Of a stretch of 64,000 nt of DNA, positions 28,376 through 37,292 are shown in pieces. A program made the position numbers and the translations under genes. The DNA lies in assembly GCF_040689105.1 (NCBI RefSeq), contig NZ_JBFBVU010000018.1:16986-80985 (forward strand). Direction: 5' to 3'. Each line of letters begins with the position of its first letter. Position 1 is the stretch's first letter. The notes beneath the pieces are model-generated. The model saw only the letters and a program-made list of their open reading frames with translations. It did no database searches and was not told the origin of the DNA. The stretch is from Meridianimarinicoccus marinus (GTDB lineage: Bacteria; Pseudomonadota; Alphaproteobacteria; Rhodobacterales; Rhodobacteraceae).

Positions 28376-30160
28376 TCAGTGGTCGATGGCAGCAGCGCCG
28401 GCACCTTTCGGGATGCGGATGCTTTCCACCAGTTCCTGGATCTCCTGCGGCGGCTCTTCCGTGGCGTTCGACACGAAGTAGGCGACCACGAAGTTCACCA
28501 GGGCACCGATCGAACCGATCGCGGTGGACTGGATGCCCAGCAGCGACCCCTGGATGGTGTCAGGGAACTGGTTGGTCCCTGCGATGAAGAACCAGCCCTT
28601 GTGCATGAAGATGTAGATCAGCGTGAACAGCAGACCCGACACCATGCCGGCAACAGCGCCCTTGTTGTTGATGCGCTTCACGAAGATGCCCATCATCAGA
28701 GCCGGGAAGATCGACGCGGCGGCCAGACCGAAGGCAAGTGCCACGGTTTGAGCAGCGAAGCCCGGAGGGTTGAGGCCGAGGTAGGTGGCGACACCAATGG
28801 CAACCGCCATCGAGATACGCGCCCAGAGCAGTTCGCCCTTTTCCGAGATGCCGGGGTTCAGCTGACCCTTGATCAGGTCGTGCGACACCGAGGACGAGAT
28901 CGCGAGCAGCAGGCCGGCAGCGGTCGACAGCGCGGCGGCAAGACCACCGGCGGCGACGATTGCCAGAACCCAACCGGGCAGCTGTGCGATTTCAGGGTTG
29001 GCAAGAACGATGATGTCCCGGTTCACCGTCAGCTCGGAGCCTTTCCAACCGCGCGGCGTGGCCACATCGGCGTCGAAGGTCGAGTTGGCGTCGTTGTACC
29101 ACTGGATGCGGCCGTCACCGTTCTTGTCTTCGAACTTCAGCAGGCCGGTCTTTTCCCAGTTGGTCATCCAGTCGGGACGGCTTGCGTATTCGATCGGCTC
29201 TTCGGCCACACCGTTCGGATAGATGGTGTCGACCAGGTTCAGTCGCGCCATGGCGCCAACCGCCGGAGCCGTCAGGTACAGCAGGGCGATGAAGACCAGG
29301 GCCCAGCCAGCCGACCAGCGGGCGTCAGCCACTTTGGGAACGGTGAAGAAGCGGATGATGACGTGGGGCAGACCCGCGGTACCGATCATCAGCGAGAAGG
29401 TGAAGAGCACCATGTTGATGACCGCGGACGGGGTGCCATCCTGCGCGGTGTAATCCGCAAAGCCCAGATCGGTGACAACCTGGTTCAGACGCTCCAGCAG
29501 CGGCTCGCCCGAGGCGACGTCGTTGCCGAACAGGCCGATGCCGGGGATGGCGTGGCCGGTCAGTTGCAGCGAGATGAAGACCGCCGGGATGGTGTAGGCG
29601 GTGATCAGAACGCAGTACTGAGCCACCTGCGTGTAGGTGACGCCCTTCATGCCGCCGAGAACGGCGTAGGCGAACACGATGGCGGCGCCGATGAGCAGGC
29701 CGGTGGTGTTGTCCAGTTCCAGGAAGCGCGAGAAGGCAACGCCAACACCGGTCATCTGACCGATCACATAGGTGATCGAGGCGGTGATCAGGCAGATCAC
29801 GGCCACCAGACGCGCGGTCGGGCTGTAGAAACGGTCGCCAATGAATTCCGGCACGGTGAACTTGCCGAACTTGCGCAGGTAGGGGGCAAGCAGCAGCGCC
29901 AGAAGCACGTAGCCGCCGGTCCAGCCCATCAGGTAGGACGAGGTTGCGTAACCGCCGAAGGCGATCAGGCCGGCCATCGAGATGAACGAGGCGGCCGACA
30001 TCCAGTCAGCGCCCGTGGCCATCCCGTTGACAACCGGGTGCACACCGCGACCGGCTGCGTAGAATTCCGAGGTCGAGCCCGCACGGGCCCAGATTGCAAT
30101 GCCGATGTAGAGCGCGAAAGTCGCGCCGACCACCAGCAAGTTGAGGGTAAACTGATCCAT
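28376..30160 (-). CDS. Sodium:solute symporter, VC_2705 (ActP-like acetate) subfamily
   Basis: 594 residues of SSS-family fold, starting TLNLLVVGATFALYIGIAIW, with GMATGADWMSAASFISMAGL and AVLGGMKGVTYTQVAQYCVL. It is followed at 13 bases' distance upstream by a DUF4212 small protein, which defines the VC_2705 type of two-part symporter. The neighbours acs and adk make acetate, or another short-chain carboxylate, the most likely substrate. Relative to ActP of enterics it has an inserted soluble loop (around NKNGDGRIQWYND) that looks like a single EF-hand-type calcium site, DKNGDGRIQW. Confidence 0.92.
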   Translation of the reverse strand: MDQFTLNLLVVGATFALYIGIAIWARAGSTSEFYAAGRGVHPVVNGMATGADWMSAASFISMAGLIAFGGYATSSYLMGWTGGYVLLALLLAPYLRKFGKFTVPEFIGDRFYSPTARLVAVICLITASITYVIGQMTGVGVAFSRFLELDNTTGLLIGAAIVFAYAVLGGMKGVTYTQVAQYCVLITAYTIPAVFISLQLTGHAIPGIGLFGNDVASGEPLLERLNQVVTDLGFADYTAQDGTPSAVINMVLFTFSLMIGTAGLPHVIIRFFTVPKVADARWSAGWALVFIALLYLTAPAVGAMARLNLVDTIYPNGVAEEPIEYASRPDWMTNWEKTGLLKFEDKNGDGRIQWYNDANSTFDADVATPRGWKGSELTVNRDIIVLANPEIAQLPGWVLAIVAAGGLAAALSTAAGLLLAISSSVSHDLIKGQLNPGISEKGELLWARISMAVAIGVATYLGLNPPGFAAQTVALAFGLAAASIFPALMMGIFVKRINNKGAVAGMVSGLLFTLIYIFMHKGWFFIAGTNQFPDTIQGSLLGIQSTAIGSIGALVNFVVAYFVSNATEEPPQEIQELVESIRIPKGAGAAAIDH

Positions 30161-30173
30161 CGTTCCCTGTCCC

Positions 30174-30431
30174 TTACTCTTCGACGCCGTGCTCTGCGTC
30201 GAGCTTGTTTACGCGCCATGCGTAGAAGAAAATGATGGCAAGAAATACCAAGATGGAGCCCTGCTGGGCGAACCAGAAGCCCAGGTCGGTGCCACCCACC
30301 GGAATACCCTTGAGGAGCGGGCGCAGCAGGATGCCGAACCCGAAGGAAACGAGGGCCCAGATGGCGAGGCAAACCTTGATGATATTCAGGTTCGCTTGCC
30401 AGTAGGCGTTGTTGGACGAATTATCCGCCAT
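30174..30431 (-). CDS. DUF4212 small subunit of the VC_2705-type symporter
   Basis: 85 residues from the ATG at 30431 (preceded by GGGAGA). Two membrane helices (IIKVCLAIWALVSFGFGILL; SILVFLAIIFFYAWRVNKLD). DUF4212/DUF485-type proteins always lie directly before the large SSS symporter and act with it. The 124 bases separating it from adk contain a C6...G6 hairpin. Confidence 0.9.
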   Translation of the reverse strand: MADNSSNNAYWQANLNIIKVCLAIWALVSFGFGILLRPLLKGIPVGGTDLGFWFAQQGSILVFLAIIFFYAWRVNKLDAEHGVEE

Positions 30432-30555
30432 AGCGGTCTCTCCCTTTAAGACATGCTTTCCCGGAGCCCGGAACGGTGTGTTCCAAAATCCAATGGTGAA
30501 AGCGGTTGCTCTGCCGACACCCCCCCAAGTCCCACCGGGGGGAGCCGGCTCTCCC

Positions 30556-31224
30556 TTACGCCGAAGCGTCTTCCACGATGCGACCGAGGCCCTGCGCGAT
30601 CGCGTCGATGTCGCCCATGGCGTCAACGCGTTGCAGGACGCCCTTGGCGTCGTAGTAGTCGATCAGCGGCGCCGTTTGCGCGTGGTAGGCTTCAAGCCTG
30701 GACCGCACGGTTTCGGCATTGTCGTCGGCCCGGCGCTTGAACTCCGTGCCTCCGCATTTGTCGCAGGTCCCGTCAACGGCGGGCTGCTTGAAGCTGTCAT
30801 GGTAGCCTTCGCCGCATTTGGCGCAGGTGTAGCGGCCCGAAACCCGCTCGACCATGGCTTCATCCTCAACGTCCAGCGAGATCGCGGCGTTGATCTTCTG
30901 TCCGGTTTCTTCCAGCAGCGCGTCCAGGCTTTCGGCCTGTCCGGTGGTGCGCGGGAAGCCGTCAAGAATGACACCCTTCTGAGTGTCATCCTCGGCCAGG
31001 CGATCCTTCAGGATGGCCAAAACGATCTCGTCAGAGACGAGCTTGCCCGCCTCCATCACCGCCTTGGCGGCCTTGCCGGCGTCGGTGCCCGTGGCAACCG
31101 CCGCGCGCAGCAGATCGCCGGTGGACAGCTGGACGAGGCCGAATTTCTCTTCCAGCATCCGGGCCTGGGTGCCCTTCCCGGCGCCCGGAGGGCCGAGAAG
31201 GATGAGGACTGCGGGTGTCGTGGT
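30556..31224 (-). CDS. adk: Adenylate kinase
   Basis: Adenylate kinase with the P-loop LLGPPGAGKGTQA, the AMP-binding LSTGDLLRAA, DGFPRT and a zinc-lid (CAKCGEGYH ... CDKCGG, four cysteines). It converts AMP plus ATP to two ADP. The GTG at 31224, preceded by GGACGGAG, is preferred (222 residues); the ATG at 31245, 3 bases after acs, would add seven residues but has no ribosome-binding site. It sits directly after acs, whose reaction releases AMP. In most bacteria adk is in or near the ribosomal-protein secY operon, so this placement is telling. Confidence 0.92.
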   Translation of the reverse strand, partial: TTTPAVLILLGPPGAGKGTQARMLEEKFGLVQLSTGDLLRAAVATGTDAGKAAKAVMEAGKLVSDEIVLAILKDRLAEDDTQKGVILDGFPRTTGQAESLDALLEETGQKINAAISLDVEDEAMVERVSGRYTCAKCGEGYHDSFKQPAVDGTCDKCGGTEFKRRADDNAETVRSRLEAYHAQTAPLIDYYDAKGVLQRVDAMGDIDAIAQGLGRIVEDASA

Positions 31225-31248
31225 CACGATGTCTGCTCCGTCCATGAC

Positions 31249-33213
31249 TTATTTTTTGTTCATGCGGTTTTCGATGAGATCATCGACCACGGCCGGTTCG
31301 GCCAGCGTCGAGGTATCGCCGAGCGCCCCGAAATCGTCTTCCGCGATCTTGCGCAGGATGCGGCGCATGATCTTGCCCGACCGGGTCTTGGGCAGGCCGG
31401 GCGCCCACTGGATCAGGTCCGGAGCGGCAATCGGGCCGATCTCGGTGCGGACCCAGGTGCGCAGCTCCTTGCGCAGTTCCTCGGTCGGCTCGACGCCGTT
31501 CATCAGGGTGACATAGCAGTAGATGCCCTGGCCCTTGATGTCGTGCGGGTAGCCCACCACCGCAGCCTCGGCGACCTTGGCATGAGCGACCAGGGCGCTT
31601 TCCACCTCGGCGGTACCCATCCGGTGGCCGGACACGTTGATCACGTCATCGACGCGGCCGGTAATCCAGTAGTCGCCATCGGCATCACGGCGGCAGCCGT
31701 CACCGGTGAAGTAGTAGCCCTTGTAGTCCGAGAAATAGGTCTTCTCGAACCGCTCGTGGTCGCCATAGACGGTGCGCATCTGGCCGGGCCAGCTGGCCTT
31801 GATGCAGAGCACGCCTTCGGTCGGGCTTTCGTGGATTTCCTCGCCCGACTGCGGATCCAGAACCACCGGCTCGACGCCGAAGAAGGGCTTCATGGCCGAT
31901 CCGGGCTTCAGCGCATGGGCGCCGGGCAGCGGGGTCAGCAGGTGACCGCCGGTTTCGGTCTGCCACCAGGTGTCGACGATCGGGCATTTGCCCTTGCCGA
32001 CATTGTCGTTGTACCAGTTCCAGGCTTCCGGGTTGATCGGCTCGCCCACGGTGCCGAGGATGCGCAGGCTGGAGAGGTCGGCTTTCTCGACGAACTCGGT
32101 GCCCTTGCCCATCAGTGCGCGGATGGCGGTCGGCGCGGTGTAGAACTGGTTGACCTTGTGCTTCTCGCAGACTTCCCAGAAGCGCGAGGCGTCGGGATAG
32201 GTCGGCACGCCTTCGAACATCACCGTGGTGGCGCCATTGGCGAGCGGGCCGTAGACAATGTAGCTGTGGCCGGTGACCCAGCCCACGTCCGCGGTGCACC
32301 AGAAGACATCGCCTTCCTTGTAGTCGAAGACGTACTTGTGGGTCATCGCGGCGTACAGCAGGTAGCCGCCCGAGCTGTGCACGACGCCCTTGGGCTGGCC
32401 GGTCGAGCCCGAGGTGTAGAGCACGAACAGCGGGTCTTCGGCGTTCACTTCCACGGCGCGGCTGTGATCGTCGGCCTCGGCATGCAGTTCCGAATAGTCG
32501 TAGTCGCGGCCATCGACCCAGGTGGTCTGGCCACCGGTGCGCTTGACCACCAGGCATTTGACCGAGTCCTTGCAGTGCAGCAGGGCGGCGTCGGCGTTCG
32601 ACTTCAGCGGGGTCTGGCGACCGCCGCGCGGGGCGTAGTCGGCGGTGATCACGACCTTGGCGTCGGCCCCGTTCACACGGGCGGCCAGCGCGTCCGGCGA
32701 GAAGCCGGCGAACACGATCGAATGGATGGCCCCGATCCGGGCGCAGGCCAGCATGGCGTAAGCGGCTTCCGGGATCATCGGGAGATAGAGGACGACGCGA
32801 TCGCCCTTGCGGACGCCAAGGCCCTCAAGGATGTTGGCCATCTTGCAGACTTCGGTGTGCAGCGCCTTGTAGGTGATGTGCTGCGCCGGCTCTTCGGGGT
32901 TGTCGGGTTCGAAGATGATGGCGGTCTGGTCGCCCCGGGTTTCAAGGTGGCGATCTACGCAGTTGGCGCAGACGTTCAGGGTGCCGTCCTCGAACCACTT
33001 GATGGACACCTTGCCGAAGTCAAAGGTGGTGTCCTTGACCTTGGTATACGGCTTGATCCAGTCCAGCTGCTTGCCGTGCTCGCCCCAGAAGGCATCGGGG
33101 TCGGAAATCGACTCCGCGTACATACGATTGTAGGTTTCGGCATCAATATGCGCGTTTGCGGCGATCTCAGCGCTCGGCGGATAGGTTGCTGTGTCCTGAC
33201 TTTGACCCGTCAT
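31249..33213 (-). CDS. acs: Acetyl-CoA synthetase
   Basis: The ATG at 33213, with GGGAGGA 6 bases before, gives 654 residues. All AMP-forming synthetase motifs are present: LYTSGSTGQPKGVVH, DTWWQTETGG, the ITGRVDDVINVSGHR hinge, and PKTRSGKIMRR with the Lys that is reversibly acetylated to switch off the enzyme. It makes acetyl-CoA from acetate, ATP and CoA, releasing AMP and PPi. First gene of the minus-strand unit through adk and the symporter. Confidence 0.95.
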   Translation of the reverse strand: MTGQSQDTATYPPSAEIAANAHIDAETYNRMYAESISDPDAFWGEHGKQLDWIKPYTKVKDTTFDFGKVSIKWFEDGTLNVCANCVDRHLETRGDQTAIIFEPDNPEEPAQHITYKALHTEVCKMANILEGLGVRKGDRVVLYLPMIPEAAYAMLACARIGAIHSIVFAGFSPDALAARVNGADAKVVITADYAPRGGRQTPLKSNADAALLHCKDSVKCLVVKRTGGQTTWVDGRDYDYSELHAEADDHSRAVEVNAEDPLFVLYTSGSTGQPKGVVHSSGGYLLYAAMTHKYVFDYKEGDVFWCTADVGWVTGHSYIVYGPLANGATTVMFEGVPTYPDASRFWEVCEKHKVNQFYTAPTAIRALMGKGTEFVEKADLSSLRILGTVGEPINPEAWNWYNDNVGKGKCPIVDTWWQTETGGHLLTPLPGAHALKPGSAMKPFFGVEPVVLDPQSGEEIHESPTEGVLCIKASWPGQMRTVYGDHERFEKTYFSDYKGYYFTGDGCRRDADGDYWITGRVDDVINVSGHRMGTAEVESALVAHAKVAEAAVVGYPHDIKGQGIYCYVTLMNGVEPTEELRKELRTWVRTEIGPIAAPDLIQWAPGLPKTRSGKIMRRILRKIAEDDFGALGDTSTLAEPAVVDDLIENRMNKK

Positions 33214-33747
33214 CGGAGTCCTCCCGTCATTAGTCAACTTCGCGTTCAGTCATGCGCCCGCAGCAATGCGGATATGAGCACATGTCCCGACTGTCCCGTA
33301 GTCACTTTATCACCATTTGAAAACACCAGAATAAGTCGTAGATATTCCACGCCTTTTTTGTCAACGATTTTGCCGCTTTCGTCGAAAAGCTGTAAAGTCG
33401 TTCACGATTAGGATTTTCACAAGGATTTCGGGCTGTTGCTCATCCGCGCCTGGTCTGCTGCGCCCCGCCAGTAAACAGGAATCTGGAATACACGTCATCC
33501 GCGCTGTGGTGTGACAAAATCTCCGCCGCTCTTGAAGCGCCGCGCCGCTGCCAAGGCGCCGCTGACGAAGGGTCAATTGCGCCGCCTGATTCTGCTGGCG
33601 CAATTTTGTTACGCCGGCCTCACTGTTAGCGCACAAAAAAACACATTCCAAAATACACGTTTCCGAAGGCATCCTGGGGGTTCTACGGTGCATCCGGAAG
33701 TTGAGTGGCGCGGGGGATCCGCGCCCGTTGTTCAAGGGAAGCATTCG
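33214..33747. other. 534-base intergenic region upstream of acs and the VPLPA protein
   Basis: No gene seen. It must hold the acs promoter (minus strand) and that of the divergent secreted protein (plus strand). AT-rich patches lie at about 33295-33375 and 33600-33670. One clear inverted repeat lies at 33575-33605 (listed separately). No convincing sigma-70 pair stands out. Confidence 0.5.
33575..33605. repeat. 9-base inverted repeat (possible operator or terminator)
   Basis: The arms AATTGCGCC (33575-33583) and GGCGCAATT (33597-33605) are perfect, with a 13-base spacer, and TTG follows (ATTTTG). It lies about 145 bases before the VPLPA gene at 33748. It could be a regulator site or a weak terminator for plus-strand transcription. 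Confidence 0.4.
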
Positions 33748-34524
33748 ATGAAACCTGTTGTTGTCCTGATGGCCGCCCTGTGCGCGGCCACCTCTGCCCA
33801 GGCGGGCTCGCGCGATTGCGTGCACACCCATGACGTGGCTTGGCAGATCACGCTGGATCCCGACACCAACTATGGCAACGCGCTGACGCTGCAGAAGCAC
33901 ACGCCCAGCGGCATGACCGACAAGAACGGCCGGCCGCAGTATGATCTTGCGGCGCCGATCAGCTTCCAGACGCAGACCTACAGTGTGATGAGCGATTTCA
34001 CCGATCCGGGGCTGGACGATGTCTGCAAGGTGCGCGGACGCCTGCCGCCCGAGGAGGTGCGGATCTTTGCCCGGCTGGTGCGCTATTACGGGGTCGATGT
34101 GGGATATGCCGAGGGCGACAGCAAATACAGCAAGGCGGGCAAGCTGGTGGCCACGGTCAATGGCGAGACGCGCAGCAAGATCGGGCGCGTCGGGTCTCCG
34201 GGCGGCAGTTTCGATCATGACTCGGGCGGCATCAGTGGCGGCAGCGTGGCGGTTGGGTCCACCTTCGACGTGAGCGCGGTGCTGGAACTGCTGAACTGGA
34301 ACGGCGGCAACGGCGCGATCCAGCACTACTTTACCCTGTCGCCCGAATTGCGCGGACGGACCAGCGGGACGGTGCGCTACTATACCGATGTCGCGGCCGG
34401 GTCGTCGGCGCCAGCCCCCAGCAGCGGCGCGTCGCCTGTGCCCCTGCCAGCGGGAGGCGCGCTGATGATCGGCGGGCTGCTGGCGCTGGCTGGCCTGCGG
34501 TCGCGGCGGCGCGCACGGGACTGA
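33748..34524 (+). CDS. Secreted VPLPA-CTERM protein
   Basis: The ATG at 33748 (AAGGGA before it) gives 258 residues: signal peptide MKPVVVLMAALCAATSAQAG, a beta-rich body I do not recognise, then a Ser/Ala/Pro spacer and SPVPLPAGGALMIGGLLALA plus RSRRRARD. This is a textbook VPLPA-CTERM tail: motif, hydrophobic helix, basic end. The family is processed by a dedicated exosortase and attached to the surface or exopolysaccharide. The tail is certain; the job is not. Confidence 0.85.
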   Translation: MKPVVVLMAALCAATSAQAGSRDCVHTHDVAWQITLDPDTNYGNALTLQKHTPSGMTDKNGRPQYDLAAPISFQTQTYSVMSDFTDPGLDDVCKVRGRLPPEEVRIFARLVRYYGVDVGYAEGDSKYSKAGKLVATVNGETRSKIGRVGSPGGSFDHDSGGISGGSVAVGSTFDVSAVLELLNWNGGNGAIQHYFTLSPELRGRTSGTVRYYTDVAAGSSAPAPSSGASPVPLPAGGALMIGGLLALAGLRSRRRARD

Positions 34525-34528
34525 AGGC

Positions 34529-35848
34529 TCAGTCCATGGGCAGACCGCTGGGCACGGCATCGGGCCGGCCCAGCGGATGCTGCCCGGCGGTGGCGCCGGT
34601 CAGCGCGTGCAGGAAGGCCAGCAGGGCGTCGACCTCGGCCACGGTCAGATCGACGGGCGCAAGGTCGCGCCGGGCCGCCTGGCGGGCCAGTTCCGCCTTG
34701 TCCTGCCAGACGATGAAATCGACAGCGCTCAACCAAGGGGCATCGGGCAGTCCGGCCATTTCGGGTTGCCACCGGGCCAGCGCCGCGTCGGGGTCGAGGT
34801 GGTGCTCAACGATGCCGCGCAGGGTCGGGTAGGCGCCGTTATGCCCCCACGGCCCGGTCAGCGCCACGTTGCGCAGCGAAGGGGTGCGGAAGCGATAGGC
34901 ATCCTCCAACCGGTCGCTTTCGCCCATCCGCCCGACATCGCGGGCGTGCGGATCGAAGGGACGGGTGCGGCCCGGTCCGAAGGGCGGCAGGCCGATGGCG
35001 TGAAAATCCTGATCGGTCAGCAACGGGCCGGAATGGCAGCGCGCGCAACCGGCCTTGCCATAGAACAGGTTCAGCCCGGCCCGCGCCTGGGCACTCAGGG
35101 CATCGGGATCGCCGGCGAGATAGGCATCGAAGGGGCTGTCGAAACTGCGCCAGTCGGCGTTGATATAGTCGCCGATGGCCTCGGCCACCTCGACGATGGT
35201 GACTTGCGCGGGGCGGTCGATGGTGTCGAAGGCGGCCACGAAGCCCGCGCCATAGGCGGGCAGGATGCGCACCCGTTTGGCCAGGATCGGCCAGGCGGCG
35301 TCGATACGGTCGTGTACCGCGCCCGCGATCTCGTTCTCCTTGGGGTTCCCTGCCATCTCGAATTGCGCCACCAGCGGAAACACCGCCTGCGCCGCGATCA
35401 GCGTATCCAGACCCGGCGGCAGCCATTCCTGCGCCGGAGAATTGTAGGCGTTGCCGTAGAGGTTCGACGACTCCAGCCGCCCGTCGTGGAACATCACCCG
35501 GATGTCGCGGTGTCCGAGGTTCCACAGGCTGGGGGCATTGCGCGGGATACGCTTGGCGATGCGGTCGGGGCCGCTGCCCGCCGTGCGCTCGGGGCCCAAT
35601 CCCACGCCGCCCTCGCCGATGCCAAGGCTCAGCCCGTCGCTGCCCGCGTGTTCAGGGTGGTGGCAGGTGGCGCAGGCGATGTTGCGGTTGCCCGAAAGGA
35701 TCTTGTCGAAGAACAGCAACTGGCCCAGTTTCGCCTTGGCGGGATCGAACGGGTGGAAATCCTCTGCCGTGATCGGGTCCGGCAAGGGATAGCTGTGCGG
35801 CCCGGCCACCGCCGCCAGCGGAAGGAGCAGGAGATGACCCAGAACCAC
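34529..35848 (-). CDS. MauG/cytochrome c peroxidase-family di-heme protein
   Basis: The GTG at 35848 gives 439 residues with a signal peptide (MVLGHLLLLPLAAVAG). Two haem-binding CxxCH motifs: CATCHH near residue 50 and CARCHS in the second half, plus FRTPSLRNVALTGPWGHNG, the usual late ligand region. Di-haem peroxidases reduce H2O2 or modify substrates in the periplasm. No other ATG fits the frame; the start overlaps the divergent Sel1 gene by 15 bases. The partner or substrate is unknown. Confidence 0.85.
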   Translation of the reverse strand: MVLGHLLLLPLAAVAGPHSYPLPDPITAEDFHPFDPAKAKLGQLLFFDKILSGNRNIACATCHHPEHAGSDGLSLGIGEGGVGLGPERTAGSGPDRIAKRIPRNAPSLWNLGHRDIRVMFHDGRLESSNLYGNAYNSPAQEWLPPGLDTLIAAQAVFPLVAQFEMAGNPKENEIAGAVHDRIDAAWPILAKRVRILPAYGAGFVAAFDTIDRPAQVTIVEVAEAIGDYINADWRSFDSPFDAYLAGDPDALSAQARAGLNLFYGKAGCARCHSGPLLTDQDFHAIGLPPFGPGRTRPFDPHARDVGRMGESDRLEDAYRFRTPSLRNVALTGPWGHNGAYPTLRGIVEHHLDPDAALARWQPEMAGLPDAPWLSAVDFIVWQDKAELARQAARRDLAPVDLTVAEVDALLAFLHALTGATAGQHPLGRPDAVPSGLPMD

Positions 35849-36325
35849 AGCCTTGGTGCCGCCGCGATTGCGGTGTGTCTGGCGCTGACCGGACCGGCCG
35901 TCGCGGATCTGGAAGAGGCGCGCGACATGATGGAGGCCGGAGCGTTCGAGGATGCCCGCGCCGCGCTGTGGCCTGCGGCCCGGTCCGGCAATGCCGAGGC
36001 CGAGGAATTGATTGGCGTCATGTATGCCATGGGGCTGGGGGTGGCGCGGGACGACCAGCGCGCCTTCGACTGGTATCTGCGCTCGGCGATGAAGGGCCAT
36101 CCCGGCGCGCAATCGGGGGTCGGCTGGTACTACGAGGTTGGCCGTGGCATGCCCGCGCCGGATCTCGTGCGCGCCTATGCGTGGTACGTGCTGTCCGCCA
36201 TTGGCGGCGATCCCGACGCGGCGATCAGCCAGGAAGAGGTGGTCAAGAAGATGACGGCGGAGGAAATCGCGCAGGCGCATATGATGGTCGATGATTACCG
36301 GGTCTGGATGTATCCGTTCCGCTAG
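35834..36325 (+). CDS. Exported Sel1-repeat protein
   Basis: The ATG at 35834, with AGGAG 7 bases before, gives 163 residues with a signal peptide (MTQNHSLGAAAIAVCLALTG, cleavage at AVAD). Sel1-like repeats are seen in AEAEELIGVMYAMGLGVARD, AFDWYLRSAMKGHPGAQSGV and AYAWYVLSAIGG. Sel1 proteins act as periplasmic protein-interaction scaffolds. Its first codons overlap the start of the divergent MauG-like gene. Confidence 0.85.
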   Translation: MTQNHSLGAAAIAVCLALTGPAVADLEEARDMMEAGAFEDARAALWPAARSGNAEAEELIGVMYAMGLGVARDDQRAFDWYLRSAMKGHPGAQSGVGWYYEVGRGMPAPDLVRAYAWYVLSAIGGDPDAAISQEEVVKKMTAEEIAQAHMMVDDYRVWMYPFR

Positions 36326-36503
36326 GGGGGACCGGCAGGGGGGCGCTGTCAAGCGCGGCTTGCAGGGGTGCGCGTGACCCGCGCGCCAAATTCCGCTATA
36401 GTTGCAGAATGTCAGACCGACACGGCCTCGGTGGGCCGGGGTCCAATCCGCCCCGCGCAGCCGTGCCGCCGTGTCCCATCCACACTACAAGGGGGGACGT
36501 GGG

Positions 36504-37250
36504 ATGCTGAGATTGGTTCTGCTGATGGCGCTGCTGTGGCCAGGCACCGCGATGGCCGTGGTGATGTCCGCCAAGGAGATCACGCCGAATACCGACGAAA
36601 TCTACAATTCAGCCTTTTGGTTCAGGATCGATCTTGAGGACGACCGGCCGCGGGGGCCGTATTCCGAGTCGGTGTTCTTTTCCATGGGCGGCGCCCATTG
36701 GAAGGTTGCCGGAACGGTAACCTTTTCGGGCGATGCCAGCGCGGCGGGAAGCGAAACCATGAGCTTCTCGTCCATCGGGTACACTCATCTGACCCACCCG
36801 CACCCGTCCGAGGCCATCAGCGGCTATGCCTCCCTGCCGAGGACATTCACCGCATCCGACTACCTGAACTACCGGCTGGACATGAACGGCAACCGGGTGC
36901 CGAAGCTGGACGGGAAGCGGATTCGGGTTTGGCTGTTCAATGTCGAGGAACCGCATATCGCGGCGCCGGGTGAGGGCATGGGGCAGGGCCATGACGACAC
37001 CTTCAAGGGCAAGTTCGGCACCACGGTGGGCACCCATTTCATTCGCCCGGACAATGACGTGTTCACCATTTTCAAAAGGGTCGATATTCGCTTCGAATCC
37101 GTCCACCCGGCGCCGGTGCCGCCCGCAGCGCTGGCCCTGGGATCAGCGCTGGCCGGGCTTGTGGGGCTGGGCTGGATGAGGCGTCGGCAAAAACCTGACG
37201 CGCGGCGCGGTGGCGCCAAAAACAAAAGGCAGGCCATCTGGCCTGCCTGA
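36504..37250 (+). CDS. Secreted protein with VPxPA-type tail
   Basis: The ATG at 36504 (GGGGGGACGTGGG before it) gives 248 residues: signal peptide MLRLVLLMALLWPGTAMA, a body rich in aromatic and beta residues, then APVPPAALALGSALAGLVGL and MRRRQ. This is the same CTERM layout with VPPAA in place of VPLPA. About 20 extra residues follow the arginines, partly coded by the terminator of the neighbouring minus-strand gene. Function unknown. Confidence 0.7.
   Translation: MLRLVLLMALLWPGTAMAVVMSAKEITPNTDEIYNSAFWFRIDLEDDRPRGPYSESVFFSMGGAHWKVAGTVTFSGDASAAGSETMSFSSIGYTHLTHPHPSEAISGYASLPRTFTASDYLNYRLDMNGNRVPKLDGKRIRVWLFNVEEPHIAAPGEGMGQGHDDTFKGKFGTTVGTHFIRPDNDVFTIFKRVDIRFESVHPAPVPPAALALGSALAGLVGLGWMRRRQKPDARRGGAKNKRQAIWPA
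37227..37248 (-). terminator. Terminator of the minus-strand VPLPA gene, inside the 3' end of the plus-strand gene
   Basis: A perfect 9-pair stem: AGGCAGGCC (37227-37235) and GGCCTGCCT (37240-37248), loop ATCT. On the minus strand it is followed by TTTTGTTTTT, so it ends transcription from the gene at 37293-37898. On the plus strand it also codes the last residues of the 36504-37250 protein. Confidence 0.8.
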
Positions 37251-37292
37251 TCGGATCGGTCCAGGGTGCGGAGGGATCCTCTCCCCAGATCG

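Noticed and set aside
26406..30235. Two long plus-strand frames opposite the DUF294 and symporter genes
   Set aside because: Shadows of recognised genes; no start signals or domains.
30409..33411. A 1000-codon plus-strand frame opposite acs and adk
   Set aside because: Antisense shadow of two certain enzymes; the composition is typical of reversed GC-rich genes.
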